The notes under the pieces: generated by a model | The model's input: the letters and a program-made list of their open reading frames with translations, nothing else | Told to the model about the DNA's origin: nothing | The model's database searches: none | Shown here: positions 14,001 to 40,456 of the stretch, piece after piece | How the letters are laid out: every line of letters starts with the position of its first letter | Numbering within the stretch: position 1 is the first letter of the stretch | Origin: Allodiplogaster sudhausi | Lineage: Eukaryota; Nematoda; Chromadorea; Rhabditida; Diplogasteridae | Assembly (NCBI GenBank): GCA_945643635.1 | Contig: CALZFC010000021.1 | Span: 1,097,501 to 1,161,500 of the forward strand | Length of the DNA stretch: 64,000 nt | Direction: 5' to 3' | Program-made: the position numbers and the translations under genes

Positions 14001-14108
14001 TGTCAATTAGAAGAAAGAATCCAGTTGGGCTTTCTAAATGTTGTCGGAATCGCAAGTGTAATGAGTCTAAAAGATCAAGCGGGAAAGGCTGTGTGCTAAT
14101 TTAGCTTT
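7431..14108. other. Long intergenic region, microsatellite-rich
   Basis: This is a 6.7-kb stretch between the divergent 5' end of the receptor gene and the 3' end of the transporter gene. I find no exon that I can support. It holds CT/GA arrays at about 8600-8770, 9660-9830, 10300-10420, 11000-11060, 12710-12735 and 13435-13505, a poly-G run near 8360, and AT-rich tracts near 11935-12000. A GC-richer patch at 13540-13830 is open in several frames on both strands but shows no splice-consistent protein. No tRNA or rRNA was recognised. Confidence 0.55.
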
Positions 14109-17100
14109 TTACATCACTAGGCCGACCTTTACGCGAGTGGGCAGCTTAAAGAAGCAGATGCAAAAGTTATTGATAATTACACGTATGTATGTATGTACAT
14201 TTCTTTGGAGAATGTTTGGTAATGATGAAAAAAATAATTTGGGCAAAGACCCAGAAGCATTTCTGGTCTCTAATTTCACCTGCGGCGTTTTTCTGGCCGT
14301 TTCGGGGACGCAGCCATAGTTGAAGGCGGCGTAGACGAGGTTGCCAAAGACGAAAGGGACGAGGACGCGTTGAGTGCCGGCGTGGTCGATAGCCGTCAGA
14401 AGGCAGTTCAGAAGGACGCCACCGAAGAGGCTCTGAATGAGCACAGCATTCTTATTCTACTTCTGCTTTGATTACATCATCCTTTTATACTCTGCTGGAA
14501 CGAACAAGACAAGAAAAATGGTTCTAATTTTCTCATCTTCCATCTTCACATTCTTTCTCTCTTCCGCACACAAATTGCTAGTTGAAGCACGAGCTGGAAT
14601 GAATCGTAGAATAAATTAATCTCATCTGCTTCTGCTCTCTTCTTCCCTGTTTTTGATCGGCAGCTGGCAGTAATCTTCCCTTCTCTTTCTTTTTGGCCTT
14701 CTTTTCTATGCTCGTGTTTTCTTCAGGAGAACAGGGTCGAGAGGGACAGAGAGAGCAAGAGAAAGAGAGAGAGAAAGAGAAAGAGAGAGAGAGATGAGGA
14801 GTGTAGGGAGGGAAGGGGTAGAGGAGGGGTGCCGGCACTTTCCCCCCCCCCCCACCTTCTATGGCACTGCACATGACGTCTACTAGAGCATGGATAGTTC
14901 ATGAGTATGACTAGAAGATGAGCTCTTTACTGGATACATTGCGCATTCAACTCCCGGTGCATATATAGTGCATTTAAAGTGAATGAAGATTGGCCCCGCG
15001 GCCATTACCGCCTGCTCAAACAGCCATTATGGTAGCCATTTGGTTCGAAACAAGAAAGAAACTCATAATGGAATTATTCTTGCCAGACACTTGTCAGGGT
15101 GGCATTCATAGATCGGCAAGCGGTTCTGCACTTCTTATAGAATATATTTTATTTTTTTGTTTTTAAAACAGCACATTTGCAGGGAATTGACTGTATGTTT
15201 CAGCAAATAACTGTTTTTTTTTGTTAGAAAGATTAGAGCATAGACTTCTACTAGAAGTATAAATTTCTAATACGAACAAATTGTCTAATTTTTGACCTCA
15301 AGTGGAACAACATTAAATTGAAAAAAACACTCAAAATGAACCTGAGCAATGCCTGAGATGGCAGTGCCGGCGATGTTGTCCTCGTAGAGGAAGAGCTCAG
15401 GCACGACGGCGAAGGCAGACTCGCCCGAGATGCCAGCCATGCACAGATCGAGCGAGGCCAGGAATGGCAGAAGACACGTCCCGACTCCGGGCGGAGGATG
15501 GCCTGCAGCTTCCATCATTCAACTTCATATATCTTTTATCATCATTATGTTCTTATTGAGTGACCAAAAAGTTTTCATTCTTTTTTACCTAAATTTGGAC
15601 ATTTTATGCTTCACTGTGTCGATTAGCCTCTTCGTAATCGCATACAAAGTGTTGTGTTAAAGTGCAAGAGCATACTTCAACGCGCAGGTGATAAAAGTGA
15701 TACAATTTCACATCATATAGATGCCTAAACTGTAGCTATTCGTGGAATGAGAGATTGTAATATAAGAAAAGCCTAGAACTTTGAAGCTTCGCAGTAACAG
15801 TTCTGGAACTATCTGATGCTAATGAATTAATGTGGTTGCTGAAGTATGGTATTCTTCTCTATCTCTCTCTCTTTCTCGCATTCACACGTTTCAGTCTCCC
15901 CATCTCTTACTCTACCATTCTCCTTTTAATTCACGAGAATTCTCGGTCTCTCTCCTTTTTGACCTCTGTTGAATAAAATACGCAAGTGTCATGAAGTAAA
16001 TAGAGCAAAGTATTTATACATTTGGTCTTGATCATTCTTCTTTTTTTTACTATGATTAATGTATGTACTTCAAAAGCAATTTAGAAGAGTAGGAAGGAAA
16101 TGTGTGTATTATCCAGTGGAAGGGAGCTGTCACATGCAATGCGAGTATGCAAAAGTGTGTAAAGCTTCAGGTTGAATGAAGAGAGGGCAAGGGAGGAAAA
16201 GCCACCTGCCTGCGGAAATGACGACGATGGCCATGGCGCCGATGGCTGCGCTCGCCAGGGTCGGCACAATGATGAGCGACTTGCGAGAGAACTGCAAACA
16301 GGACGGGGGAAAGAGGGTCCTTCTCAGTGCTAAGAGAGGGGAGCAGTGAGAGCAACCGACCTTGTCAAAGACGGAGATCAGGCCGAGCGAGAGGAGCGTC
16401 TGCGGGAGACACATGACAAGAGACGCCTTCTGCGCCGCCGAGTCGGCCAGGCCGTGCCGCGCGAAGATGTGTGTGGAGTAGCTGACCCAGAGCTGCAAGA
16501 AGGAATCATTTGAAAAGAGGAAATGAATCAAATCCATCAATATATAATCGCCTCATTTCGCTTAATGAATGAACAAAGTTCTACCCAGTCATCGAGATGC
16601 ACGAACGTCTGCAGAATGCATGCGACAGCGAGGGGGCGCAGGAAGCTGGCCCGCCAGAGACGGTCAGCGACTCCCGAAGCAGCCAGCAGTCGCTGCCCTG
16701 TCGACGACTTCTTCAGCAGCGGCGAGTTCGCGTTGATGTCCATCTTCTCTATCTCCCGACTGCGCTGACTCTGCACAAATGATCTGTGAATCTTCATTTC
16801 CTAAAATCTGCCGGACCGGATTACCTGTTCTTTTTCCGATAGCATATCGGCCAGGGTCTTTTTGGCGTCTTGTGGCGACTGAAATTTATAGATAAATTTA
16901 TTTTCAGTGAAAAAAATTTAAAATAGTATTTCTTCGCTTTTCAGACCTGATAGAAGTGGAGTGCAATGATGCACTCGTCCCTTCTGGCGGTGGCGTCCTG
17001 CATGAGCAGATAGCGAGGTGACTCGGGCGCAGCGGCGACGACAGCGAAAGCGGGCAGGAGAAGCAGCAGGGGGAAGGCCATGGCGAGATGCCAGAGGGCC

Positions 17101-17890
17101 GCGTTGCCCAGCAGCTCCTCCAGCGTCAGCAGCATGCTCATCAGCTCTCCCATGCATGCGAACACTGTCTACAAATGTCTGTGGTAAAATTAATCTCCGA
17201 AGAAAACTAAAACGAACGTTGACTGAAATTTGTAATGTAAAACTATGTAAAATGGCTAAACTTCACTCAAATTCCAAAGAAAAAGGAAATCTTTGTGAGT
17301 CTCCCCAAACTTACAGAAGATTTTAGTGAAATTTTACTGAGCTCAAAATGAAACCTTCAGTAACAATTGGCCAAACTCGCGTCAGTTTGCTCAAGATTAA
17401 TTGCACGGCTGTTTATCATTTTCTTCCTCTCCTCATAACAATCTTTCGCAATCTGCTTATGCAATCCATCTATCTATCACCTCATTTAGGTAGAATCGAA
17501 GGCTTCATAAGTTTCTATCATTCTTCTATACATTCCTTCTCTCTTATTCTTTCTGATGCTTCCTCATGTCCCCGAAAAAATACACTCTCCATTCAGTTTT
17601 GGCTTCATGCAAATGAAAAAAGAAACAATGGGCCGTGTTAGAAATTCGAATGGCACACATTTTGTGCTGGCGACATCATTTGGTCCTCTTATCAATCATC
17701 ATTCGTTTTATATTGACTTTCGCTTTGTTCGCTGAACGAGCAGAAAAGAATGTTTCGGCAACTCGGCTGTTTTGATTCACGTATAATGTGCGTCTCACAA
17801 ATTAGCCCGAGATTTCATAGCATGATGGTGAGAGAATGGAACACAGCGAGAAGAGGGGGAGGGGGCTTGAGCGAGAGAGAGAGCGAGAAC

Positions 17891-17926
<36 letters not shown>

Positions 17927-19380
17927 GAGAGAGCGCTAGCGAGAACGAGAGAGATAGAAGAGAAAATACGTCTAAATTGGCTATGCTCACCATGGTCGCA
18001 AGGACAGTGCCGCGACATCTCCGAGGCGGCAGCTCGCTCAGCATCACTGTTCCGGCTGTCTGAGAAAGAGAAATAAATTATGACGAAATTGTTATTTCAA
18101 CTGGCAGAAATGAAGTGAATTGACCGGAAAATATGTTTTCGAATGATGGAAGAAGCTGAAGCCAACCTGACAAATGCCCTGGCCGGCGCCATTGATGAAC
18201 CTGCCAAGATGGGCAGCGGCGAGCCCGCCTGGCAGATAGATGACCACTGCTGTCATAGCAACACCAATCACATCCAGCAGCAAGCCAAGTAGCACCTAAA
18301 AATTGTCTATGTATTTTTTGTTGTTGTAAGAAAACACTATTCCTGCATTTATTTAATTTTTCAAGGACTTTTTCTCTCTAATATTGTACAAAGCCGATTA
18401 GTTAGTTTATTGTTGGCAAGTAATGTCACATGTTGTGGTGAATAAAAAGAAAAAGAATAGATGGCAGTACTGCTTTGAAATCGAATACTTTCAATGAACG
18501 GCACTAATCCAATGAGCTGTGCTAAGTCTGCCCCCCCACTTACCTGTGGCTTCCTTCCCCATGACGATGACAGTAGAATGGAGAGGAGACAGCCGAGCGC
18601 GAGGCCGTACATTCGCAGACTGACCATCAGCTCCCAATTACGACTCGCTGTAATCGTTTGTTGTGCATGATCCCATACGAGCAGGCTCATTTCAATCTCT
18701 TCTCTTCCCATTCACATGCTGCTCGCAAAGATCGGATCCAACTTTTTCAATGACTTAAAAAAATCTACAGCGGGCTTAACAATGATCATGAACAAAAAGT
18801 AGATCTCGCTGTTCATTTTTTGGTCCAAGCATTGAAAAGAATACTTCAAAAATAGAAGCTTTGAAAGTCTTTTCACCATTGTTTTCGTTACATTCTTTAA
18901 ATGACACCAACATGACAAAAGTATTCGATTGGATGTGACAATCTCACTGACCTTCCTCCTCGCTCTTGTAGTGCTGCATGAGGAAGCCATGCGCGGCCGG
19001 CAGCAGATTGTCCACCACTCCATCGAGGTAAAGCTGAAGAAGCGTCAAGCCTAAGAGCCGTACTTTGCAATGCATTTGTAAGTAAGATTTTTTTTAAATA
19101 ATTTTTCTTTCAGATAAAACTTTTCTTATGGTATTAAATTAATTTTTGCAAGCATCTGGTTGTGCTCTTTCCAATAAACTGCTCAAACAGAAACATACAT
19201 ATTGATAACGAGAAACAGAGAGTCAGAAGGAGTTAGGGATAGAGAGAAAGAGGAGAGAGAGAAGAGATAAGAGAAACGACACACCATGAAATGTGAGCCG
19301 GCATTAATTGCAACGACTACAGCGATCAGCTGAGAAGTCTGCGAGGAGGGCAACCACTTCCGCGCCAGATCATCAAGCAT
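14109..19380 (-). CDS. Divergent SLC2/GLUT-type sugar transporter (MFS)
   Basis: Thirteen minus-strand exons sum to 1506 bases (501 residues) with every phase matching: 19285-19380, 18952-19033, 18544-18647, 18167-18295, 17991-18059, 16947-17168, 16825-16878, 16585-16770, 16361-16492, 16210-16291, 15342-15502, 14280-14432 and 14109-14144. Family signatures appear in order: G-R-F-I-N-G after TM4, E-L-P-P-R-R-C-R-G-T in the TM4-5 region, P-E-S-P-R-Y-L-L at the start of the central cytoplasmic loop, and V-P-E-T after TM12. Length and topology fit the 12-TM facilitative transporters. The usual TM7 Q-Q-x-S-G-x-N sugar-contact motif is absent (Q-T-F-V-H-L-D-D-W instead), so the substrate is uncertain. 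The intron after 16210 needs a GC donor to keep frame. The last 12-codon exon rests on splice signals only. Confidence 0.88.
17872..17931 (-). repeat. (GA)n microsatellite in a transporter intron
   Basis: A GA-rich array lies in the intron between the exons at 17168 and 17991; it is CT in the sense of the transcript. Single C or G substitutions interrupt it. Confidence 0.9.
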
Positions 19381-20542
19381 CTCAGTGGCAGGCAGTCGGG
19401 CGGGAGAGTGGAGTGCAGATAGAGAAGAGAGAGTGTTTTATCGAGAGAGAGCCAAGCGAGAAGCTCGCTAGGAGAAGCTGAAATGGACTCGATTAAATGT
19501 GTTACAGCGAAGAACTGACACGGACTCGGTCTGAGGCCAACAAGCAAAGCATCTGCAAGCATTCAGCACCAAACCATCGCAGACACGTTAAGCCAAACAA
19601 TTTCATTAGCATAAGACTGTTCAAAGAAGAAACGCTATTCAAAATTCCCTGACGCTGTACCCATAATCGGGAGAGTGTTCCTTTCATCCTCTTTTCGACA
19701 GGTGAGGCCAGTGGCGTAGCTCTGCCACGCGGACAGGATGAGTGGCAGAGAGAGAGAGAGAGAGGGAAAGAGAGAGAGAAGGAGAGAGAGATGGAAAGAG
19801 AGAAATGGATAGAGTGAGAAAGAAAGATAGAAAGAGATAAAAGGAAAGCGAGAAAGATAGAACGAGAGAGAAGGTAAGAAATAAAAGGGAGCGAAAAGAA
19901 ATGAAGACGAGAGTGTTTGAGTAATAAGAGACAAGTGAACGAGACAAAGAGAATGATGGAGGGCAGGATAGAGATAGACAAAGAACAGCAAAAGTTATAC
20001 GCGGTTTTCATATGGAAAGAGGCGGCCACGCATTGTTTATACAATGAAAAAAGGTGCGAGGGGAAGAGCGCAAAAAGGGACGAGGCTGGAAGGAGAAGAA
20101 GGTGAGGAAAAGGGGCATTGGAAAGGTCGATCGGAGACGATAACACATTTCGGCAAGGATGAATGAGAGGGGGGGGGGGTCAGACGGAGATTGGCATGGA
20201 ACAAGGGAGACAGCCATGTCATGACAGTTCAGCTCACAGTTCAGTTCAGTGCAGTTCCGGAGAGAATGCAAACAGAGAACACAGGAGGCGAGGCAGAGTA
20301 AGCCGAGGGGTGGCACTGGACATGGCAGGAGGAATGTGGCTGTCGCGGCCAGACAGAGGAGGGATGACAACCGGCTCATCTCGAGGCATGTCAAGATAAT
20401 GACGCATGGATGGAAAGGAGAACAACCACAGGGTGAACGCACGCGAGAAGCTGTATGCTGGGCGTTTGGGTTCTCATGGTGATTGGAGGGGAACAGATGA
20501 AGCGGAGACGTGTGAATCAGCCTGACAAAGCAGGGAAGAAAG

Positions 20543-20576
<34 letters not shown>

Positions 20577-21726
20577 TGACAATGCAGAGCATAATGTGAT
20601 AACACTTAATCGTTCGCGTGAAATGCGTCTACGAAGCAAGTTGCAAAAGAGAGACAGTTCATGGCATGGGCCACGCCTTTGACATTTTTGACCATTAACT
20701 TGGCTCGTACGCGCGTACGTCTACTGCACCCCCCCCCCATCCTTCCGCCCCCAAAGTCACAAAATGTACACCGAAAGTAGAGCTTCATACAACAGCCGCT
20801 AGTCAACCCGAATTTTATGCTTGTCTCCCTTCAAATTCCTTGCCTAATATCAAGTTTCTGCGTCTCTCCGAGCTCACTCTCTCTCACGAGACGGCTACAT
20901 AATTTGGGTCCTTGAAAGGGGCATAGCGAAGATAATATCTAACCTCGACAGGCCAGAAATCGGGTGCTTCAAAACATTGTATTGATCAATGCAACTTATG
21001 TAATTACACATCGTCTAGTTTATTTCTATTTTCTTTATAATGGCGTTTGCCAAACTTGCATAGGGTAAGAAAAGAATTAATTGTAAGAAGTGATAGTTTG
21101 CATCCACAAATAATGATAGAAACGTTCAAGTTGTCCATGCTGGCGGTAGATGAATGGGCCTACGAAACGGAAGAAGTCTCGGGCGGACGTGCATTAGAAA
21201 TCCAATGCTGCTGCATGGCCGGCGGGTGCGCACTTCTCTTCTTCTCCTTCTTCTGCTCCTCCTGCCTGCGGCGTCAGATTTCGACAGATTCCGCGACAGC
21301 CGTTCACCAGAGAGGAATGAGGGAAAAGTGAGACAGCGGAGGGGGGAGGACAAACTACGGAGAAGAGTCCGTGCAAGGGTAATCTTCTACTCCCAAGTCA
21401 ACCATGCACTTCGCGGAGGGCGAAAATTTGGCGTGGCATATTTGGCCGATGTGGCAGTGGAAGAAGAAGCTGAAACAGCGAGAGACTGAGTGAGGAGAGA
21501 GAAATAGAGAAAGAAAGAAAGAGAGCGGGAGCGATAGTGCCGGGAAGGATGACACTGTCGTGCCGGGAAAAGTTTGTTGCCCGGAGATGCAGTGGCTGAG
21601 CCAACATCAAGGAGTATCCATTAAGGGAGACGATGATGGAAGTTGTGAAATGAGAGGGAGAGAAAACAGAGCTAGAGGTAGAAAGTGAGAGCTAAAGAGA
21701 GCACACGAAAGAGACACAGAGATAGC

Positions 21727-21788
<62 letters not shown>

Positions 21789-23253
21789 GAAAGAACATGA
21801 GTAGACAATAGGGAAAGAAGAGGCAGAATAAGGTGTTCATAAATGACTGTTGTCTTTCCATGGTTGCAGACATCAATCATACTATAGAAAGGAAGCATTT
21901 TGTTGATAGATTTCTTCTTTCTAAAATTTTTTTTACTATTAGTCGTTGTTACTATTAAATATTGTACAACGTTCTCAACTGGTTCTCAACGTTCTTGTTA
22001 CTATTAGTCGTTCTCAACCTTATCAGCCTTTGCTTCGAACATAATTTAGGTTAAAACTGTAATTGTCAGTGGAGGAGGCTAAGAAGCAAAGGTATGCGAG
22101 AATGTTCTAAAAAGTCTGAAGTTTGTGTCCCAACAGAAATAAAAATAAGCGAAAGAATGAAAAAAATCAAAAAGATTCAAGACCACCAGAAAGCTTTGTC
22201 GTTGTCAGTTTCTCGATGAAATGTCAGCCATTTATAATAAATGCGCCCGATGGAAATCGGAAAACGAGGGAAACAATGCCTGCTCTCCCTAGAAACATTC
22301 CACATTATTGCTCAGACTTAACAATGCGCTACCGAAAGTTAGATTTTTTTTTAGAATACTTTACAAACAAAAGATCGTGTAATATATTTATTTGGTTTAA
22401 CTTGTTCCATCAAGGCTGACTAGATGCAGCCATATGCCACATGTCTAAAGTGGCACTTTTCTTGATAGGAATCAATTGAATCAGTGCTAACAAAATTCGT
22501 ACAGGCAGTATTTGCACTTAAAGAACGTTTCCTTCGAGAATTGGATGTTCTATGCAATAAGCTGTCTCTTTATATACAAATGTAGTGCATAAACATGTAT
22601 GTATGTATATAGAGGTGAAGAAATCTTGCATCCGTGAAAAGAAGATAACTATTAAGAAGTAGCGACGAGTTTTCTATTGAACTTTGCTGAACAATTATCA
22701 GCGGAATCACACGGGGTGTGATTGGACTTTTTTCATAAGGGTAAAACACTTTCTTCTCTGCTACGTGAAGATCAAACTCTCGGATCTCTGGTCCATGCTC
22801 TCCTCGGCACATCTATTTATTGTGGAGATAAAGGAGAGGCACACGGACCACTGCCTTTCAGGGAGTGAGCCCGACTTCTCTGAGACATTCACCTTCCTTC
22901 TCCTCATTATTACAATCGACATCTCTGTTGCTAACTCTTATAGAAATATCTGCAATGACCAACTGCTTGAAAAAAAGTTTACAGTCGTCTAATGCGGTTA
23001 TTTCTTCTTCAATAAATGCAATTATTCACTTAATTTCCATGCAAAAGTTTCATAGATTTTCGATGATATACAGATTATTGGATTGTCAATAAATGAGATC
23101 GACCAAGCATTGCGTCTTGAAAAAAATGCTGGCCTATTTATCAGTTGTACACAACATCTATTTTCGCCCTTACTTGCACTTTCGTTGCTTTTTTCTCGCT
23201 CTTCCTCCGTCTCGTACCCTACTTTGGATCCATACATCGCTCTCCTCTCTTTA

Positions 23254-23284
<31 letters not shown>

Positions 23285-24209
23285 CTCTCTCTCTCTCTCC
23301 TCTCTCCTCTCTCTCTCTATCTCTCTGTCTCCCTGTCCCTTCTCACTTTCTTTCTCAGCCCTTCCTTTCTTATCTACTCCCAGATCGCTCTCATTTGCAA
23401 TGAATGCAATGCGGCTTTAGGCAATGTATGTTCGTGATCGAATGCTTTCTAAAGAGACCATCTCTCCGTTGACTACAATTGTTTAATTTCAGTTTTAACT
23501 TCACGAAAACAATCACTTCCCAGTGTAACCCCCACTACTTTTTTCTGTGAAATAGCAATTATATTTTCGCCAAGGGTAATATTTAGATCAACTTTGCCGT
23601 ATTCTCACTTAATTTCTAACTATATTAAAAAAAATTGAATATACATACATCGTGTAAGTTAAATGCTCAGAATCAATCGTGATAATGAAGTGAGAATAAT
23701 GAATTCATTTCACAGCCAATGAATGATGAAGGACGGTTGAATTGCAAGCGGTTTGCTTGTTTTGTCCCCATCGAATGTGCGCATTCATGTCGGTGACCTT
23801 CTTCTTCGCTCTATCAGATGCTGCGCATGCTGCGCTCTGTTTCTAACAGGCTCCATTTCGCTCTCTAGTTCTCTTTGTCTCTTTGTCTCTCTCTCTTTCT
23901 GTATTTCTGTCTCTGCTTCTTTTGATTTTCTCTTCTATCTCGAATATGCCTTCCGCTCCACGAAACAGACAACAGATCTGTCTGTTTCTCTGTGTCATCT
24001 CTCTGAGTTGGTCAGTGGAGAGCATACGCAAGCGTATCACGCCACTCCATTCCGTGTGCTCGATGTTTTTGCTTGTTTCTTCGATTGCTCCCCCCCCTAG
24101 CACTTCTCTATCAACACTTTCCATTAGATGGATCTTTCAATGAATACAAACGTTGTTTTTATCTCTGAAAACCTTATTAGACGTAAATGTGGTTTTCTTA
24201 AACTTCTAG
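19381..24209. other. Intergenic region between divergent transporter and folate genes
   Basis: This 4.8-kb stretch should carry the promoters of both flanking genes, which point away from each other. No exon is supported. Repeats: GA-rich at 19740-19800, 20545-20575 and 21720-21785; CT-rich at 23250-23340 and 23880-23910; poly-C near 20730 and poly-G near 20170. Around 21935-22020 a short block (ttactattagtcgtt) is locally repeated. A splice acceptor sits directly before the ATG at 24210, so a 5' UTR exon or a trans-splice site belongs to the folate gene. Confidence 0.5.
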
Positions 24210-36852
<12,643 letters not shown>

Positions 36853-37667
36853 GCAAGGGCGTTTCTGATGCGGTCCAGATTACACTGATGTCCTCCTGAG
36901 CAGCCAGCAGCAGGGTCGTATTCTCTCTCAAGCTCTCTCTGGCCAGTAGAGAGAGAGAGTGCAAGGCAGCTTCAGCCATACAGACTCCTCTCACCCGAGG
37001 GCATCTGCTTCTTCTTTGCATCTTTTCTATTAATATTAACGCACTTTTATGACTTTCGACGAAGTCGTAAATTACATTTTTGTAAATGCTTTTCATGCCA
37101 GATATAATCAGTAGTCATAGACTTTTATAACCAAGCGCTCAAATAAATATTGACCTTTACGGACTGAGAATGACACATAACTAAACTTTTTTTAAAGGAA
37201 TTTTGAGAATTCGTTAAAATTTGCCTATTGATCAAGATTGCGCATTTATTTGTTCTAACACTGTAAAAGTTAATTCTGAATATTGCAATTTCGGTCGGTC
37301 CCGTAATCTATTCACATAGAATTCACAAATTTGTATGTTTTTGAAATCCAAAAAATTACAAAAGTATTCCAATTAAAATTCATTTTGTTGATTCTGCAGA
37401 CCGTATGCTTCTTCCTCATCTCGCGTTACTCAGTCGTAGACTCTTTTTGCACTCTTGCCAATTGTCATTTGCTAACGAAGCTACAGCTGTCATTTTATTT
37501 CTTTGTTTCTTCTCGTGCTCCTAACAATCCGTTGTGCATATTCAGTTTTCTCTCGTGCTTAATGCAGACTTTTGTGATAAAATGCGAAAAAATATTATGA
37601 ATACTTTGAAAAATATATAATAGACGCAATCATTACAGTGGGGAAGCATCAAACCGGCAGCACAGCC
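36853..37667. other. Intergenic region upstream of troponin I
   Basis: This is unique, AT-rich sequence after the duplication. I see no coding exon. A splice acceptor (ttacag) ends at 37638, 30 bases before the troponin ATG, implying an upstream 5' UTR exon or a trans-splice acceptor. Confidence 0.55.
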
Positions 37668-39753
37668 ATGAGCGAAGTCGAAGGAGGCGAGGCGAGCGAT
37701 GCTCAGCGCAAGGCACAGGAGCGAGAGGCCAAGAAGGCCGAGGTGCGCAAGCGCCTCGAGGAGTCAGGCAAGGCCGGCAAGAAGGCCAAGAAGGGCTTCC
37801 TCACGCCCGACCGCAAGAAGAAGCTCCGTGTCAGTGCAATTGAGCCTATATTTTATTTGATTATTTTGGTATTTACAATGATTTTGATGAAGTATTGTAA
37901 TTTCTTCTTTTAAATAAATCACATGTTTATGACCGCTCCAATTTCCAGAAGCTTCTGATGGTCAAAGCCGCCGAGGACTTGAAGAGACAGCAGCTGCAGA
38001 AGGAGCAGGAACGGCAGAAGGCACTCGCGTCCAGGACGATTCCCCTTCCCAATGTTGACACCATCGATGACAAGGGTATGCAGTGGCATGGAGTTAGGGA
38101 GGAAAATAAAGAGAGAAAGGGAAGAAAGGAGAGAGTGACAGAGAAAGAGATGGAAAGATAGGTAGCCTTTCTCTTTTGTATTCAGTATAATTTTTTTTAT
38201 ATGCAGAAGTATCATGACCAGAAGATAAGAAGATTATATCTATAGGTCCACTAAGATAACTTGTTGCAATTCAGACAAACTTGAGCAAATCTACAACGAG
38301 CTTTTCGAGCGCGTCAAACAGCTCGAGGAGGAGAAGTACGACATCAACCAGATCGTGCAGGCCAAGGAGAACGAGATCAACAACCTCAACATCGAGGTCA
38401 ACGACCTCCGCGGCAAGTTGTGAGTCATCCTTCTCTTATCGTTATGGTTTTTAAAAGGTTAATATAAGCAAAAATGCACTGAAAAGGGAAAGGGACTTAC
38501 TTTGTATCTGACATAATTCCACTCGGTTTGAGCGCAAAGCCCGCGCTGAAGAAGGTCTCGAAGTACGACAACAAGTTCAAGAAGATGGCCGGCGAAGGCG
38601 CAGACAAGGCGCCGAAGGCGGACTTCCGCTCGAACCTCAAGGTCGTCGTCAAGTCGGAGAATGCCATCGAGGAAGCTCTCTCCAAGGTCAGTCAAGAGAC
38701 CTCTCTCTCTCTCTCTCCTTCATTCTCTTTCTCTTTCTGCGTCTCTCTATCTTTCTCTTACTATTTTAGCGTACGAATGCTAAATGAAGATATCGTAAAG
38801 TAATTGTGAACTGACGTAAATTTCGGTTCAAAGTTTCCGAAGCTCTCAGATAGAACCTGTCAAAACATCAACTGTTGAGTGTCCTTTCTTCGTTTGGGAG
38901 TCGTGTTATTCCACTTTATTTGATTGATTCCATAGCAAAGATATGTTGAATTAGACAGACTGGAAGGGATAGACAAGGTTGGAATGCAAGCAGACGTGGC
39001 AGAGAATGACTGAAAAAAAGGGATAATAGGAGACGGATGAGAGTGTGGGCGGTGGAGGGGTAACACCTGCTGCTGACTGTGGAAACGAAAGGAGTCCAGG
39101 CAATTGAAGAGAGAGAGAGAGAGAGAGAGTGAAAAAGAGAGAGAAATAGAGAGAGAAAGAAAGAGAGTGAGCACAGCCAAAGGGCAAATCTGGAGAGTGA
39201 CAGACTGACTGAACAAAAATATCCCCTTGGACAAGCCGCCGAGAATGTTTTCGTCGGTGTTTCTTTTCATGTGGAATTGTTTCGATTGAGGGGAAAATGT
39301 GTATAAATAGCAGGCAGCTTTGGAGAAGAACACTTGATTAGTTTTATTTTTAGAAGAAGAAGGGAGACAAGCCCGAGTGGACCAAGAAGGAAGGCGAGGA
39401 GAAGCCGAAGAGCGACGAACCCGCCGCCAAGGCAAAGCATTTTATTCTCTCTTTTCTTATTCCCTATCAACATGCGTATTATTTACCGATTAATACTAAC
39501 AATTTTGATATATCTGTCTTTATCTTTTGTTCAATATGTTCGTTTGCTGTAGATATATTTTTAGACATTCTTCGATTTCAGGCTAAGGACACCACCGAAG
39601 CCGCCGAGCCCGAGCCGGAGGAGCCGTCGGAGGCACCCGAGGGTAAGAGAAATGACTTATAAAGGACTATGGGTGTGAACTCGCTAAACGTAAAGTGTTG
39701 ATATTGCAGAGGTTGAAGAGGAGGAGGGCGAGGAGGAGGAGGAGGAGGAGTAG
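37668..39753 (+). CDS. Troponin I
   Basis: Seven exons give 256 residues in frame: 37668-37829, 37949-38075, 38275-38419, 38533-38686, 39354-39431, 39582-39642 and 39710-39753. The N-terminus is Lys/Glu/Ala-rich with [11 protein letters not shown], followed by a helical troponin T-binding region and the coiled-coil stretch ending N-D-L-R-G-K-F. The following block [14 protein letters not shown] is the conserved inhibitory/actin-binding region. The C-terminus is an acidic tail that ends in seven Glu, as in nematode troponin I (C. elegans UNC-27 is 242 residues). It holds the thin filament in the off state until calcium binds troponin C. The intron after 39431 has to use a GC donor (aag|gcaaag) to keep frame. 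An AATAAA lies at 40153. Confidence 0.95.
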
Positions 39754-40152
39754 ACCACTAACCACTGCCGACTCTCGTACGACTGAACGACCATGTCATA
39801 TTAATCCACGTCTACTGTGCACTCTCTTTCTATCTCTCTCTTTCCCTTGTGCTTTGTTGAGTTATTTCCTGTGTGTCCAGGCTGGATGATCTTCCTCGCA
39901 TAGTTTTACTCTTCCCTTCCTTTTCCATCCCCACCCACGTCATCTCTGAGCAAGGGTCGTCAATGTATGTGTTATTCGTTTCTTTCTCTCTCTCCACGGG
40001 GTCCCTCCCCCATTTCGACCCCTTCAATCACCTCCCCTTTCACGCTTTTTCTCTCTCCCTCTCTCACTGTTTCCCTCTCACGATCAATGAAACATCTGTC
40101 TCGCTGTCTGTGTATTCCACATGCCATGTTCATTATCTAATGAAGAGCCGAA

Positions 40153-40158
40153 ATAAAG
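40153..40158 (+). promoter_or_regulatory. Polyadenylation signal AATAAA
   Basis: AATAAA lies 400 bases past the troponin I stop and is a plausible 3' end signal for that transcript. Confidence 0.4.
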
Positions 40159-40410
40159 CTGCTCATTTTCATTGGATTGGTAAGTTTACTTTTCGATTTC
40201 TCTTTTTTTTGAAGGTCTGATCGAGAAAAAAATGTTCTGGCAAACAGGTGCACGGGCGTAAAGAAAAAAGACACTGTTTAATAACCTATTCCTTCTTTGC
40301 TCAGAAAGCAACGCTGAAATGCAAGAGAGAAACTAGATGAGCAGAACATTCAGGAAGAGCCATGGAGAGTAAGATAAATATATATATAGAGAGAGAGAAG
40401 AATAGAGATA

Positions 40411-40456
<46 letters not shown>

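Noticed and set aside
13543..14104. Overlapping open frames on both strands with Glu-, Arg- and Pro-rich runs
   Set aside because: GC-rich, purine-rich sequence open in several frames at once. No family or splice-consistent product.
19502..20592. Ser/Leu/Phe-rich minus-strand open frames of about 190-214 codons
   Set aside because: Produced by GA-rich low complexity. No conserved domain and no splice link to the transporter, whose ATG at 19380 closes the model.
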